Positions 11,015 to 22,065 of a stretch of 64,000 bases of DNA are shown here, piece after piece. The notes under the pieces were generated by a model that was given only the letters and a program-made list of their open reading frames with translations, was not told where the DNA came from and made no database searches. Source of the DNA: Nannochloropsis salina CCMP1776 (lineage: Eukaryota; Sar; Eustigmatophyceae; Eustigmatales; Monodopsidaceae). Made by a program: the position numbers and the translations under genes. Positions within the stretch are counted from its first letter, which is position 1. Each line of letters begins with the position of its first letter. The stretch spans positions 294,541-358,540 of the forward strand of contig SDOX01000018.1 of assembly GCA_004565275.1 (NCBI GenBank), given 5' to 3'.

Positions 11015-11369
11015 ACCCTGTCAATGTACATGCATTTTAAGTGAGGACCCCACCAAGCCCACTTTGTGGTCCGTGGAGCGCCCACGGCAGTATTGTCACC
11101 GGCCGGTCTGTCACCCTCCCCCCATCTTCGCTCCTCTCTCGCTGGAGTATCTTCCCATGCCCCTGGCCGCGCCCCCAAGGCAACTCACCTTCCCGTCCTC
11201 CAACAGACGCACGGCACTCGATGCAAAAGAGCGAAAGCACGCGAGACGTCGAGAATCCGAACAGGAGGTAGCCCGTCAGGGGACTCCTATTTTTGGCCAT
11301 CCCGCGCCTTCCATCGTGGTCTGCTGGGACTACCCTCGCCATCCCACCTTTCCCGCAGACGACTGAAGC
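11015..11369. promoter_or_regulatory. Divergent promoter region between the MAP kinase kinase and NOL10
   Basis: These 355 bp separate the two predicted start codons on opposite strands, so both promoters and 5' UTRs must lie here or overlap the ends. I can point to no defined TATA box or operator. Open frames here in both directions lack domain content. Confidence 0.4.
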
Positions 11370-13981
11370 ATGTCACGCATGCAAGTAGCCACGTTTTCGG
11401 GATGCAAAGTATACAATTTGAGCGCAGGTATGTTGTTCCAGGAATTATGTTATCAACACCCCCATTCGGTCTTGGGTGAGCATCAAATAGTACTATCGGC
11501 GTGGTGGTTGCCCTGATCAATGTAACGTCTGTGTCTTTCGGAATACCCGATGTATTCGACGATAAGAGATTCTTATTTTCAGCGGTCCTTTAAGGAGAAA
11601 GATATGAATCGCACATGCATTGCACATGCACTGAATTCAAGCGCTTTGAGAGAGGATTCAGGCAGACCTCGCCCCCTCTCCGAGAATCCTATGTATCCGG
11701 GCTACTGAATTCCACCCTAACATCGACTTTTTCGCTCGATTAGGTAAAGCCGTCCCTCAATGGCTGTCAGAAAAGCACCGACGTCAGCTTTCCAAGGAGG
11801 AGGACTACCGCCGGCGGGTGGAGCTCATCCAAGACCTGGAATTCCCGACGGCCTCTCAGCGTCTGCGTGTCTCGCCCGACGGACGGTTTTTGGTGGCCTC
11901 GGGCATGTATCCTCCCGCTGTGCGCGTGTACGAACTGCAGGAAATGAGCTTGAAATTCGAAAGGCGACTGACGGCGGAGGTTGTGGATTTCCTCATTCTC
12001 TCCGAGGATGTCGGCAAGCTCTGCTTCCTTCAGAACGACCGCACTCTCTCTTTTCACGCCCCCTACGGCACTCACTACAGCCTTCGTATCCCTACCTTCG
12101 GGCGTGCCCTGACTTACCATCCCCCCAGCTGCGACCTTTACATCGCCGCGGCTGCCTCGGAGCTCTACCGTCTCAATTTGGAGGAGGGTCGCTTCCGCGC
12201 GCCCGTCCCGTGTTCCTCCCCGGGGGGCGTAAATGTGCTGGCGCTCAACCCTGTGCACTTCCTACTGGGTGCAGGGGGGGTAGACGGGAGGGTCGAGATG
12301 TTTGACCCCAGGTCTCGCGAGGCGCTCTCCTCCCTGGACGTTGCGGGGGCCGTGGCGGAGGCCGGGCGATGGGGCGGGGGCCCGGAGGAGGGAATGGCGG
12401 TCTCGGCGCTGGAATTCGACCGCGACGGACTGACAATGGCGGTGGGCACGTCTGCCGGGCACTGCCTCCTGTACGACTTGCGGTCGTCCCGGCCCCGGGC
12501 TTTGAAGGAGCACCAGTACGGACTGCCCATCGTGGCCCTCAAGTTCCACCAGAGGGCCAGGCAGGTCCTCTCCGCGGATTCCAAGGTTGTGAAGGTGTGG
12601 GGGAGGGACGGGGCGGGGCTGGAAGGAGGGCGGGCGCTGCTCACAAACATCGAGACCCCGGCAGCCATCAATGATCTGTGCGTGGTGCCTGACGGGGGGG
12701 GCGGGAAGAGGAATGACTCGGGTCTGCTCTTGATGGCCGGGGAGCAGGAGAGGATCATGACCTACTACGTGCCTGCGCTCGGCCCTGCCCCTCGGTGGTG
12801 CTCCTTTCTTGACTCTATCACGGAGGAACTGGAGGAAGGAGGGGGGGACGGCCTTGAGGGGGGAGCGTGGGGCCGGGGGGGGGGCGGCATCGATCTACGA
12901 TGACTACAAGTTTGTGAGCCGAGAGGAGCTGGAGGAGCTGAACGGGAGTAATTTGATAGGGACGCCCCTGCTCCGGGGCTATATGCACGGTTTCTTCATG
13001 GACGCAGGCCTCCACGCCAAGCTCCGGGCGGTAAGTCAACCGGCCGCCTACGACGAGTGGCGTAAGGCCCGCGTCAGGGAGCGTCTGGAGGCCCGGCGGA
13101 GCGCGCGCATCTCCTTCCAGAAAGCCCTGCCCGCTGTCAATCGGGTACTGGCTGAGCGGCTTTTGAAAACGAGAGGCAGCGGGAAGGGGGGTGAGCGTGC
13201 GGAAGAGGATTCGGGGGGCGAGGGGAGGATCGCGGCCGGCGCGGAGGCAGTCAACCCCCTGGGAGACGACCGGTTCGCGAGCCTCTTCACGCGCTCGGAC
13301 TTCCAGGTGGACGAGGAGTCGGAGGAGTTCAAGCTGCGGAACCCGAACGGCGTGGCGGCCGTCCCGGGGGGGAGGAGACGGCGCGGTCGGCGGGAGGGGT
13401 CAGACGAGGAGGGATCGGACGACGACTTGGCGGTCGTGCAGAGCCACTTCCGGGAGGTGGAGGGGAATGGAGGAGAGGGGGGAGGTGATGATGGCGGAGA
13501 GGAGAGTGATGAGAACGAGGTGCCGTACCTGTCTGGGATATCGGGGATGACAGGCCGCGAGAGAAGCCTCCGTTCGGAAAATCAGGGGCCTCGGCGCCCA
13601 TCAGGCCCGCAAGTCAAGGAGAGGGAGGTCCGGCGGCCGCGCTTTATGGAGGCCGAGGGGGTAGGCGAGAGCGGGCGTGCCATGCTTCTGCATGATCACA
13701 AGCGGAAAGCGGGCGCCAAAGCGCGTCTGGAAGAGAGGAGTCTCCCTCTTTCCGAGAGGGTGAAGCGCTCAAAGGTGACGTCAGAAGGGACGGATGAGAG
13801 GCCGGGCGTGACGGTGACTGGGAAGCGTGGAAAATTGAAGAGGTTGAAGGCGCACGAGGGCAAGGGCTTCGTGCGAGAGGTGACTTATAATCCTGAGGAG
13901 CGCCGCAAGGAAAGGAGGATGGATGCGTTGGATCGAGGCGTAACGAAGGATTCCATCGCAAAGAAGAAAAAAAAAAAGTGA
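11370..13981 (+). CDS. NOL10: Nucleolar protein 10 (NOL10/ENP2), ribosome biogenesis; apparent +1 slip in a poly-G tract
   Basis: NOL10/ENP2 is a WD-repeat factor of 40S ribosomal subunit assembly in the nucleolus. Exon 1 (11370-11427) encodes MSRMQVATFSGCKVYNLSAG. Intron 11428-11743 (GTATGT...TTAG) splits a Gly codon, and exon 2 starts KAVPQWLSEKHRRQL. Family landmarks: YRRRVELIQDLEFPT, LKFERRLTAEVVDFLILS, IPTFGRALTYHPPSCDLY, LYDLRSSRP, HQYGLPI, LGPAPRWCSFLDSITEEL, SIYDDYKFVSREELEEL, LRGYMHGFFMD, and a NUC153-type block DDRFASLFTRSDFQVDEES. The WD part (to about 12840) and the C-terminal part (from about 12885) are in different frames. Exon lengths sum to 2296 nt, one over a multiple of three. 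The slip lies between 12841 and 12884, which contains G7, G6 and G10 runs, so a one-G sequencing or assembly error is most likely. Corrected length would be about 764 residues. The tail is basic and ends in poly-Lys. Confidence 0.9.
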
Positions 13982-14297
13982 TATATGCACCCACCGGAAT
14001 TTTGATGGCAGACGACAGAATGTACATTTCCAAAGAAATAAAATTTTGATCAGCTCAATATTCGTATGGGATGGAGACAATCACGTTGTGCTTCCGTGAA
14101 CATTCATATTTTCATCTCTGCCATTTCTTTGCTATTTCCTGGTTGCATGGTCCTTTGGGAGTTTAAACTTCAGGCCTCCACCATCACTCACGAATACTTT
14201 TGCCACAAAGCCTTTCATATTACAGTAGCCATTAGATGTTGGATTTCACCTCTGCCTCTCACTTGCACGGCCGTTTTTTGCAATCTCTGTCTCATCA
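13982..14297. other. Convergent 3' region of NOL10 and kinesin-14, with a poly(A)-signal-like AATAAA
   Basis: These 316 bp separate two convergent stop codons. An AATAAA hexamer at 14037-14042 on the plus strand lies about 56 nt after the NOL10 stop and could serve as its polyadenylation signal. No gene is seen. Confidence 0.4.
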
Positions 14298-17200
14298 TTA
14301 CCGCTTAGCAAGTCGCGAAGACGATGAGGCTGTCGCCGACGTCAGTGTCGAGGCCCTGCTCAGGGTGCTAGTCGTCGCCCCGGGTCCCACCGCGCTGGCG
14401 CAGCTACTTCCGTCTTGCCCAACCATATGGAGGTTCCGACGGGCTTGTCCGAGCTCGCACTTGTTGACCTGGCTGGCGAAACGCAGTGTGCACAAAGACT
14501 CGAAGTAGGATTGCTCGGTGGGAGAGAGATTGATCATCATGAGGGTCTTCCCGTCCCCCGAAAGACATTGCTGCAACAGGTAGGTCAGTTTGCTGTTGCG
14601 GTAGGGCACATGTGCCTGCTTGTTGGCGATGGCCACGAACACGTCTGTGAGAGCACTTAGGCTCTTATTGATCGCCTGTGTTTCTTTGAGCCGCTCCCCC
14701 GTTGCGTTCGACCGGCTTAACCTCTCCGAGCCCGCCAGATCACAAAGGTTCAGCTTCCCACTGAGCTGGGAGCGTCGCTCTTTATTTGATGCACGCATGT
14801 GGAGTGTGAAAACAGAGTGGGAACGAGAGCTTCGCTCGTTCATGGACGTCGCCCCTACAGATCGGTGTCGGCCTGCTACGTCCATTATGCGCTGCACAGC
14901 CTGAGGGTCGTTAGGGTCGAGCTGGATCATCGCCACATCCGTCACAAACATGTTCCCCTTTCCGTCCTTTTTGATGTCATGCGTGGTGCTGGTGCTCTCC
15001 TCTCCGGCTCCTCCGTTGGGGGGTGCAAGGCTCCGCAGCAGGTCTCGGATCTGCTCCTGGTAGATCTCAATGAAAGAGACCTCCATCTCATATAGCCAGC
15101 CTTGAGCCTCCAGCATTTTCTTGTACCGCCCCACCTGTTCCATAGCACGGGGAATGATCCCTTTCATGGGCCCCGACCCGAAGCCCTGCATCGTGTGCGT
15201 CTTGCCAGAGCCTGTCTGGCCGTAGGAGAAGAGGCAGACGTTGTAGCCGTCGAGCGCGGACTGCACGAATTCTGATACCTCAGCAAAAACCACTTCCTGC
15301 CCCGCTGAGGGGGGAAAGCAACGGTCAAAAGTGAATCCATGGCTTTCCAAGACATTTCCATCGCTGCTCCCGTCCTTTTTCAAGATGGCGAGGCTGTCGT
15401 CATGCGCGCTCACGTTGATGCAGTGCTGAGCGGAAGCGTCGACTTGATCTGAGGGTAAGAATGGTCGCACGCGGGCGTACACGCGCACGTTGCCTCGCAG
15501 TTCTTGGATCAGGTTGTGCATTTTTCGTCGCTGAAGCTCGCCCTCCTGCACGGCTTTCTCCAGGTCCGACACTTGCTGTCGATACTTTTCCGCGCCCATC
15601 TCCCGGTCCCTGTCCGCCTCCAGCAAACGATGCCGCAGGACCTCAGCCTCACCAGAGATCTGCGCCAGCTCCTGAAGCTGCTCGGTTCGAGATTCTGCAT
15701 CCTCAAGAGCCCGACGTAAGGTCTTCAGCTCGCTTTCTAGGGTCATCGCTGTTTCCTGTGCGTCACGATTCTCCCGCAGAAGCCTCTCTCGTTCTTGCTC
15801 GCCATCCTGGGCGCGGCGCTCCCACTCCTTGACGGCCTCCATCTTCTCCGCACGTTGATTTTCCATCTCTGTCCCATAGGCTTGCTGCATGGCCAGCAAC
15901 TGAGCATTTGCGGCCACGCGTTCTTCCCGCTCTTCCGCCTCCTTCCCCTCGGCCCGCGATCGCAGCTCCTTCTCCACAGCCAGGGAGGCTCGGAGTTCTT
16001 GCAAGGCGGCTTGCGCTTCCTGAGCGGCGTTGAAGTGGGCCTTGGCCTCCTCCCGCTTGGACGCCAGCTCGACTTTCAGGGCTGTGCCTTCTCCCATACT
16101 TGCTGCCATTCCGGTCCGCAATCGGCTCATTTCCCCCTCCAGATCGCTCACTTTCGCTTCAGCACGCAGTACGCGCTCCTCCCCGTCCTTCCCGGCCTGC
16201 CGGAGCTCCCCCTCTCGTTCTTGCGCGGACCGTTGCATATCTGCAAAGGACTTCAAGGCCATGAAAAGTTCCTTGTTTTTCTCCTCCAGAATTTTCTGGG
16301 TGTCTTCTAGCTTGGTTTTCAGCGCCATAGTTTCTGCCTCTGCTGCGCTCCTAGCGACCTCGCTCTCCCGCCTCATGGCCTCCTTCCCGATAAGCTCTTG
16401 CTGCACCTCGCTCAAGCGTCTTTCTGCCTCCAAACGGGTTTGAGCCAGCTCATCTTGCCGCACAGCCAGGGTTTCTCGCAATTCTTTGAGTTCCTCTCCC
16501 AGTCTGACACTCTCTGCCTCCAAGCGCTCGCGTTCTTTCGCCTCGACCGCCGAGCGGCCTTGCACTTCCTTCAAATTCCCAGAAAATTCTGCCACCTCTA
16601 TCTCGAGCGCTGCTTTCATTTCCTTCAAGTCGTCTCTCTCCACTCGCACGCCTTCTAATGCGATCTTGATTTCGCTCAATTCGCCGCTCAAACCTTCATT
16701 TACCGCCCGGGTCTCAGCAAGCTGCCTCTCCATCGCCCCAGCTACCTCAGCCTTGGCGAATTCGGCAGCGGCGGCATCATTCTTGCTCTTCTCCAATGCG
16801 CTCTGACTTTCGTCCAAGTCGGATTTGAGCCTCTCCATTTCCAGATCCTTGGTCTCCGCTGCCTCTGCTTGAGTAGCTGCTTGCTTGAGCGCCGATTCGC
16901 ACTCAGCGCGCAGGGCCTCCACCTGGCCTTCAACTGTCCGATTGCGCGCCTTTAAGTCCGTCACTAAGGCCTGCGCGATACGAGCGGTGCGCAACTCCGT
17001 TCGAAGCTTCATCTCAATGTCCACGGCCGCCTGCACAAATTCTTCTTTGTGCGTGAGGAGGCCAGCGAAACCTTGGCGGAGAGCCCGAATGACGTCGTCG
17101 CGCTTGGCGATTTTCTCCTTGTAGTCCCATTTATTGCTCAATGTAAGCTTACCCCTTGCCAAACTCTCCACCTTTGTCCGCTCCTCCTCCTTTCCGAAGG

Positions 17201-17654
17201 CATGGGAGGCGAGCTCCTCGATAGCACTAATCATTTCCTCTTGTTCGCGCTGCTGCTGATACACCTCTTCCTCCTCAACCGGCACCAACTCTCCCGCCTT
17301 GGTCGTCCCAGCCGCTGCTCCAGCGGCAGAATTACTTTCAATTCCATTCTTTTCGGCGGCGATACGTCGACGGGGAATAACCACGCCAGCGCCTTTGATG
17401 GTGTGGGCTTTCAGCGGCTTGGCCACCGCCGGTTGCAGCGTGCTTTCAATGGCAGCCGCAGGATTTTCTGCACCTGCTGGTGGAATAACAAAACCAAAAC
17501 GCGTTTTAGGGCCATTTCCGCGCTGGGGCCGGGTACTTAAGGGCTGGCGGTTGTTATCGATTGCCTTGGTGGTCTTCCGCATTTTTCCACTGTGGAGCTC
17601 TCCGTCCCCTTTTCCTGTAATCCGCTGCTGATCGGCCAGGACTTTCCTCTTCAT
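14298..17654 (-). CDS. Kinesin-14 (C-terminal motor, Ncd/KIFC-like)
   Basis: This is a minus-end-directed microtubule motor of 1118 residues. Residues about 1-110 are basic and disordered, a possible microtubule-binding tail. About 140-690 is one long coiled coil rich in Glu, Ala and Arg. The kinesin-14 neck LIQELRGNVRVYARVRPF joins the C-terminal motor (about 700-1060). Motor motifs are intact: P-loop GQTGSGKTHTMQG, switch I NERSSRSHSVF, switch II LNLCDLAGSERL, and KLTYLLQQCLSGDGK. The neck placed before the motor defines the class. Typical roles are spindle pole focusing and retrograde transport along microtubules. It is a single exon, with ATG at 17654. The Ser/Ala-rich tail after the motor is short. 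Confidence 0.93.
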   Translation of the reverse strand: MKRKVLADQQRITGKGDGELHSGKMRKTTKAIDNNRQPLSTRPQRGNGPKTRFGFVIPPAGAENPAAAIESTLQPAVAKPLKAHTIKGAGVVIPRRRIAAEKNGIESNSAAGAAAGTTKAGELVPVEEEEVYQQQREQEEMISAIEELASHAFGKEEERTKVESLARGKLTLSNKWDYKEKIAKRDDVIRALRQGFAGLLTHKEEFVQAAVDIEMKLRTELRTARIAQALVTDLKARNRTVEGQVEALRAECESALKQAATQAEAAETKDLEMERLKSDLDESQSALEKSKNDAAAAEFAKAEVAGAMERQLAETRAVNEGLSGELSEIKIALEGVRVERDDLKEMKAALEIEVAEFSGNLKEVQGRSAVEAKERERLEAESVRLGEELKELRETLAVRQDELAQTRLEAERRLSEVQQELIGKEAMRRESEVARSAAEAETMALKTKLEDTQKILEEKNKELFMALKSFADMQRSAQEREGELRQAGKDGEERVLRAEAKVSDLEGEMSRLRTGMAASMGEGTALKVELASKREEAKAHFNAAQEAQAALQELRASLAVEKELRSRAEGKEAEEREERVAANAQLLAMQQAYGTEMENQRAEKMEAVKEWERRAQDGEQERERLLRENRDAQETAMTLESELKTLRRALEDAESRTEQLQELAQISGEAEVLRHRLLEADRDREMGAEKYRQQVSDLEKAVQEGELQRRKMHNLIQELRGNVRVYARVRPFLPSDQVDASAQHCINVSAHDDSLAILKKDGSSDGNVLESHGFTFDRCFPPSAGQEVVFAEVSEFVQSALDGYNVCLFSYGQTGSGKTHTMQGFGSGPMKGIIPRAMEQVGRYKKMLEAQGWLYEMEVSFIEIYQEQIRDLLRSLAPPNGGAGEESTSTTHDIKKDGKGNMFVTDVAMIQLDPNDPQAVQRIMDVAGRHRSVGATSMNERSSRSHSVFTLHMRASNKERRSQLSGKLNLCDLAGSERLSRSNATGERLKETQAINKSLSALTDVFVAIANKQAHVPYRNSKLTYLLQQCLSGDGKTLMMINLSPTEQSYFESLCTLRFASQVNKCELGQARRNLHMVGQDGSSCASAVGPGATTSTLSRASTLTSATASSSSRLAKR

Positions 17655-18842
17655 ATGAGAGTTGCGTAGGTATATTCGGGCTCAGCACATGCTGCGATAG
17701 TACACCGCTGCTCTGCTCTCCTGTAGTAAAGCGTGCGAGGGGAAGAGGAAGTCAGGAAAGAAGAGCGTGGCCGCCACGGGAGGGCGAGCAGGGCAATGGA
17801 GGAGTTAAGGTGGCGGATTCAAACGTTCAAACGGATCCGACTCGCCGACCGGCGGCTGCGGGGGGGTATCGCGAGTTTTATCATCTGGCATGCGTATAAG
17901 AGCCTCATCCTTTGACTTTACTCTTCAGAGTAAATACACAGGTTATAATGAATATAAGCTTGTCTTTTCTGAAGCTTTTTTACTAAGATTAAGACATGTG
18001 TTGTTGCTGTGGCTGGTCAGTGGAGTTCAGTTTTTCTCCCTCCCAGACCTGAAAAAGAAAAGGAAGAGTCCTTCCTGTTAACAACTTGACAGCTTTTTGC
18101 TCGAGTGGAAAGCCATTTTATTGGTCGCATGCGAACGCCGTAGGTGGAATGACGGGTGCATACGAAAGCAGTACAGGCATGACGGAGAGGTTGACAGCAA
18201 TTTGCTCGAGGTAAGTAGGGAGAGGCACGGCGGACGAGGTCGCCAACTGATGAGAAACTTTGGGAAGTCCGCCTTGTCACATGTTGCGGCATTCTATGAA
18301 AAAATTCCTGTTCTTCCCTGTACAATCCATTCCTTAGGGGCTTTCCGCGTCTGACTTTGGAGTTGTAGGGCAAGACTGTGGCAGACGTGAAAGATAGATA
18401 CCACAGTGCAAAAAGTGTCAATCTGAACACTTGTATAGTAGGCGACAGTAGTTAATGTGCCCCGTCCTTCCCCCCGGAAAGAAACCACGCTGATCGACGG
18501 ACGACATACACTTTGATTTAATTAGATTATGACACTGCAAGGTCATCTAGGCGGAAAAAAACGAGCTCGTACTGCAACAGGGGTTTGGGACAACGAGCTT
18601 TGTGGCTCTAATCATGTTATTTTATGTGCAGAAGGTTAACAGCTGAGCTGTCTGACAAAAGCAGTCAATACTAATTCCATGTGGTTATACTGCCATACTA
18701 CAAGTATACAGTCTATTAAAGTTTACCAATTTATACAATTTATACGCGAGGTCATGCGCCTGAAAAGCTCTGTAGCGTGGGGAAAACTGTGGCGGTTTTC
18801 ATTAGTATCTTTTCCAGTCCGAGGAAAAAGATTCAAAACTAC
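17655..18842. other. Intergenic, no gene seen
   Basis: This is the promoter side of kinesin-14 plus the 3' flank of the peptide transporter. Small open frames (for example 18017-18430 minus, 137 codons) show no domain or membrane pattern. Its right half is AT-rich compared with the flanking exons. Confidence 0.5.
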
Positions 18843-21042
18843 TCAATTGCTGTCAATCCCATCAAACTGGGATATGGGCTTGTATTTCCGTGCGTGGAAA
18901 AAAAATGCTACAATCATGCATGCCATTATACCAGCAAGCATGAAAAAAAATGCCGCCAGGTTGCCCTTGTTCACGTCGCTGGGAACCCACTGCACCTTTC
19001 CCGAATTTGCTAGGGCAACAAGGGGGATGCACAACCATGTGCCGAGGGCGGTGGTCAGAAGATTCAAAGAGGCCGAGAAACTTCGCATATTTGGAGGGGC
19101 TTGCGCGTAAAAGAAGGCATAGGACGTGATACTCGTCAGAATCTCAGAGATACCGACCAAGACAAACTGCGGAATCTGCCAAAACACGCTAACACGTGAG
19201 ATCAGGGGCACAAAGTCGCACTCAATAGATGACAAGGGGAGTGTCCCGTTGGAGTAGGTTGGACCAACTTTCGCGCAAGCCGATGGAGGGGGTTTACCGG
19301 AAGCAGCGGCCCCAGCGGCAAACCAGGACTGATAAGCAAGAGGGTTGTAGTCGTCGATGTTCTTACATGCAGAAATATGCTCCTTCAAAAAATGTGCAGT
19401 AGTCATATCGTCGGCGTCGGTAGGGTATTTTGTTTCTACAGGACTTTGCGACTTGCGATAAAGCTCTAGGACACCCGCAGTTCCCATCGCGAGAGCCGCG
19501 AAGACAAAACCCGCGCCGAAACGCTGAAGTTGCGTCAGAGGCTGACCACGCCGTTCAAAAAAGGGGTAAACAACGCGGTCGAATAAGGGCACAAGGAGAA
19601 TGATGCCGAGGGTATCGAACAGATTAAGCGTGGAGACCGCGATCTTGGTGGCGGGAAAAAAAGGCTTGAGGGAGAGGTCCATCTGACAGCCCTGGTTCTG
19701 AAAGGATGTGCTCATCTGCCGCACGAGATAAAATGGATGTGAGGGTATTAAACGATGGCATATGTCAGGCATATACACAGAGAGAGGCCCCAAAGCAAGC
19801 TAAGACAGTCACACAACGCCATCTGACTTCTGGGGTAGGAAGGGTTCTAACCTGCGTGTAACACGTCCAATACGGGATGAGAAAGAGTAAAAACGGCAGC
19901 AGCCGCCACACGCATTTCACGCCCTCCACATCTGCGGCCGCGAAAGACCCGCCATGTGACCGTTTAGCTCTGTCTAACCAGGATAATGCTGGGCTTCCTA
20001 ATTGCGAGGGAAAGGGCGGTGGCGCTGATGGCAACAAGTGTACAGTGCCAATATTTGCATGGTCGCCAATACTGATATCGCCGCGGTGGCTTTCCGAAAA
20101 TGCCGATCGTCGACTTCCGCGCCAATGCCCGTAGCCTTTGCGCGCAGCTTGCAACAGAATACTCAAAGACCTGGCTAACACACTTCCTGAGGGGGGCAAT
20201 TTTGTATAACGGTGGCGGCCGAAAAGAAAGATAGCGATTCCACATGTGGTTATTATCGCTGCGACACTGAAGCCCACTGAGAACCGATAGTCCATGCCGC
20301 CTATCCAAGAGACTCCGTACTGAGTGATACTTACAACCAGAGTAAAGCTTATCAAGGCCCCGCAGTTGATAGCCGCATAAAAAATGTTAAAAAATGATTC
20401 CATGGCTCTTTTGCCTTCAGCCGATCGGCTGTCGAATTGGTCGGCCCCAAATGTTGAAACGTTTGGCTTAATACCCCCATCACCCAATGCCATCGTGTAT
20501 ATCCCAATGTAAACTAAAACTTCAGTCAGAGTACGGGCAGCCGATGCGTCCGCATAAGTAGCATCCATCTGATCGCGGGGAAGAACACCGATGATTAAGA
20601 CTATGAGTCCCAGTAGATAAACGCCGCTGAAAATACCAATGGTCTTGAAACGGCCAAGGTATGAATCGGCAAGCCATCCCCCTAAAAGAGGGGCACAATA
20701 ACAAAGCCCCGACCAAACGGCGTAAGAGTTGTCCGCCTGTGCATTGGTGTAATTTAGCTGCGACTGAAAAAGCAACACCAAACTCCCCCCGATTCCATAA
20801 TAAGACAAGCGCTCGCAGAACTCCGTGACAAGGATAAAGCTGCAAATTCGTACTAATACTTGAGATTGAGGCGTTCTTGTCTGAAGCGGCTCCGGTGCGG
20901 CAATGCCTGCTAGCTCCTCAAAGGCACTTAAATCTGTGCCTTCTTGATCATGTGCGTCCTCATTCACACCTTGTAGCAGGGGCAACACGGGAGCCCGCGT
21001 CATCCTCGCTACCGCTGAGGCTCGGAGCTGTTCGTCATCCAT
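18843..21042 (-). CDS. Proton-dependent oligopeptide/nitrate transporter (POT/PTR, SLC15/NPF family)
   Basis: This is a major-facilitator peptide transporter, driving H+-coupled uptake of di- or tripeptides or, in plant relatives, nitrate. Two exons are inferred: 21042-19852 and 19715-18843, separated by a 136-nt intron (GTTAGA...GGCAG) in phase 0. The join reads IPYWTCYTQ|MSTSFQNQGCQ, exactly the conserved family sequence, and the protein is 687 residues. The N-terminal half shows the ExxER proton-coupling motif in EFCERLSYYGIGGSL, then LLGGWLADSYLGRFKTI and DGGIKPNVSTFGADQFD, all POT signatures. The C-terminal half has the usual helices, a central luminal or extracellular loop with several Cys (about 490-550), and a short basic tail. 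Start ATG at 21042 gives a cytosolic N-terminus of about 60 residues. Confidence 0.92.
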
Positions 21043-22065
21043 GGAGACGCGCCGCCACGAAGGGGACGCGTTGGCCCGCGCAAAGCACGAATCGGAGCGG
21101 TGTCTGAATATAGTGAGCCGTATAATTTAATTATTGAGGACGAAATGATTGATTATACGGTTTCGTTCACGCAAAGAGGGCCTTCTTCAGCACCGTCTCG
21201 CTTCCTGCAGCATCAGGGCTCGCTCCCTCGACCGTCGCCAAAATAAATGATCTCACAAATGACACAATGTTGGAATATGTGCCGTGATGCCTGTCTTCCT
21301 GGCTCTAGATAGCACACACGCAAGCGATGTATTACCCCTTGCCGCCCTCTCACGAGCCGCCCGCACCCACTCAGCCCCGGTACCTCGCTATGGATGTCTC
21401 ACTTGATTGTTGGATATTGTGGTTCGGCATACACATTTAATTCCGCGGAACATTTGCTCCTAAAGTACGTCAAATTGGCTATTCGCCACATATTACCCCC
21501 CGAATGAGCAAAGCCTCTGTCATACTCACAGCTGAGTGGTATGAAAGTAGTCAACGCATACGGGTCCAAGTTTAACTTGGCCGTTCGTCTGAGTGTCTGT
21601 CGGGTCGTGACAAGAGTATGCTGCTCTTTCAAATCGCTGTCGTCCCGCTAAGATGGTATCGAATGAAAAAAAACAACGATTTACGTTCCCATGTAGAGCG
21701 TATACGCCCTCAACAAAGGTTCCGACCATCTTCTCAGCTGTATCTTTGAGTTGCACTTCCGTTTACTTTTGATCAGTTTAAGTTCAACGTAGAAATATCT
21801 GGCCTCTGCGCAGGTGCTTCCATAAAGCTGAGATAACGTGACTAGCCGACCGTAATCTCAATGTCTGTTGTCGTACAGTGTCTCTGAGTAAGCCGTTCCG
21901 CCTGACTACATTTCTGGATCCAAACAAATCCCAGCGGTGGCTACAGATCAAAACGTGCACCAGCTTCCATTGACTTCCCTGACATGAATGGCATGCTTAC
22001 CACTGTCGAAAGTCTTACCAATGAAGGAATTGTTTTCCTCTTGTCGCAAATCTCCTTCTTGAATG
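21043..22065. other. Intergenic, no gene seen
   Basis: This is upstream of the peptide transporter and downstream of DGAT2. Short open frames of fewer than 80 codons on both strands lack any recognisable feature. Confidence 0.5.

Noticed and set aside
10611-11366. 251-codon plus-strand frame over MAPKK exon 1 and the divergent promoter.
   Set aside because: Antisense to a supported exon with a good splice donor; no domain content.
19716-19793. Second half of the peptide transporter as a separate gene starting at 19793.
   Set aside because: Splicing at 19852/19715 gives the conserved CYTQ-MSTSFQNQG junction in phase 0, so it is one gene.
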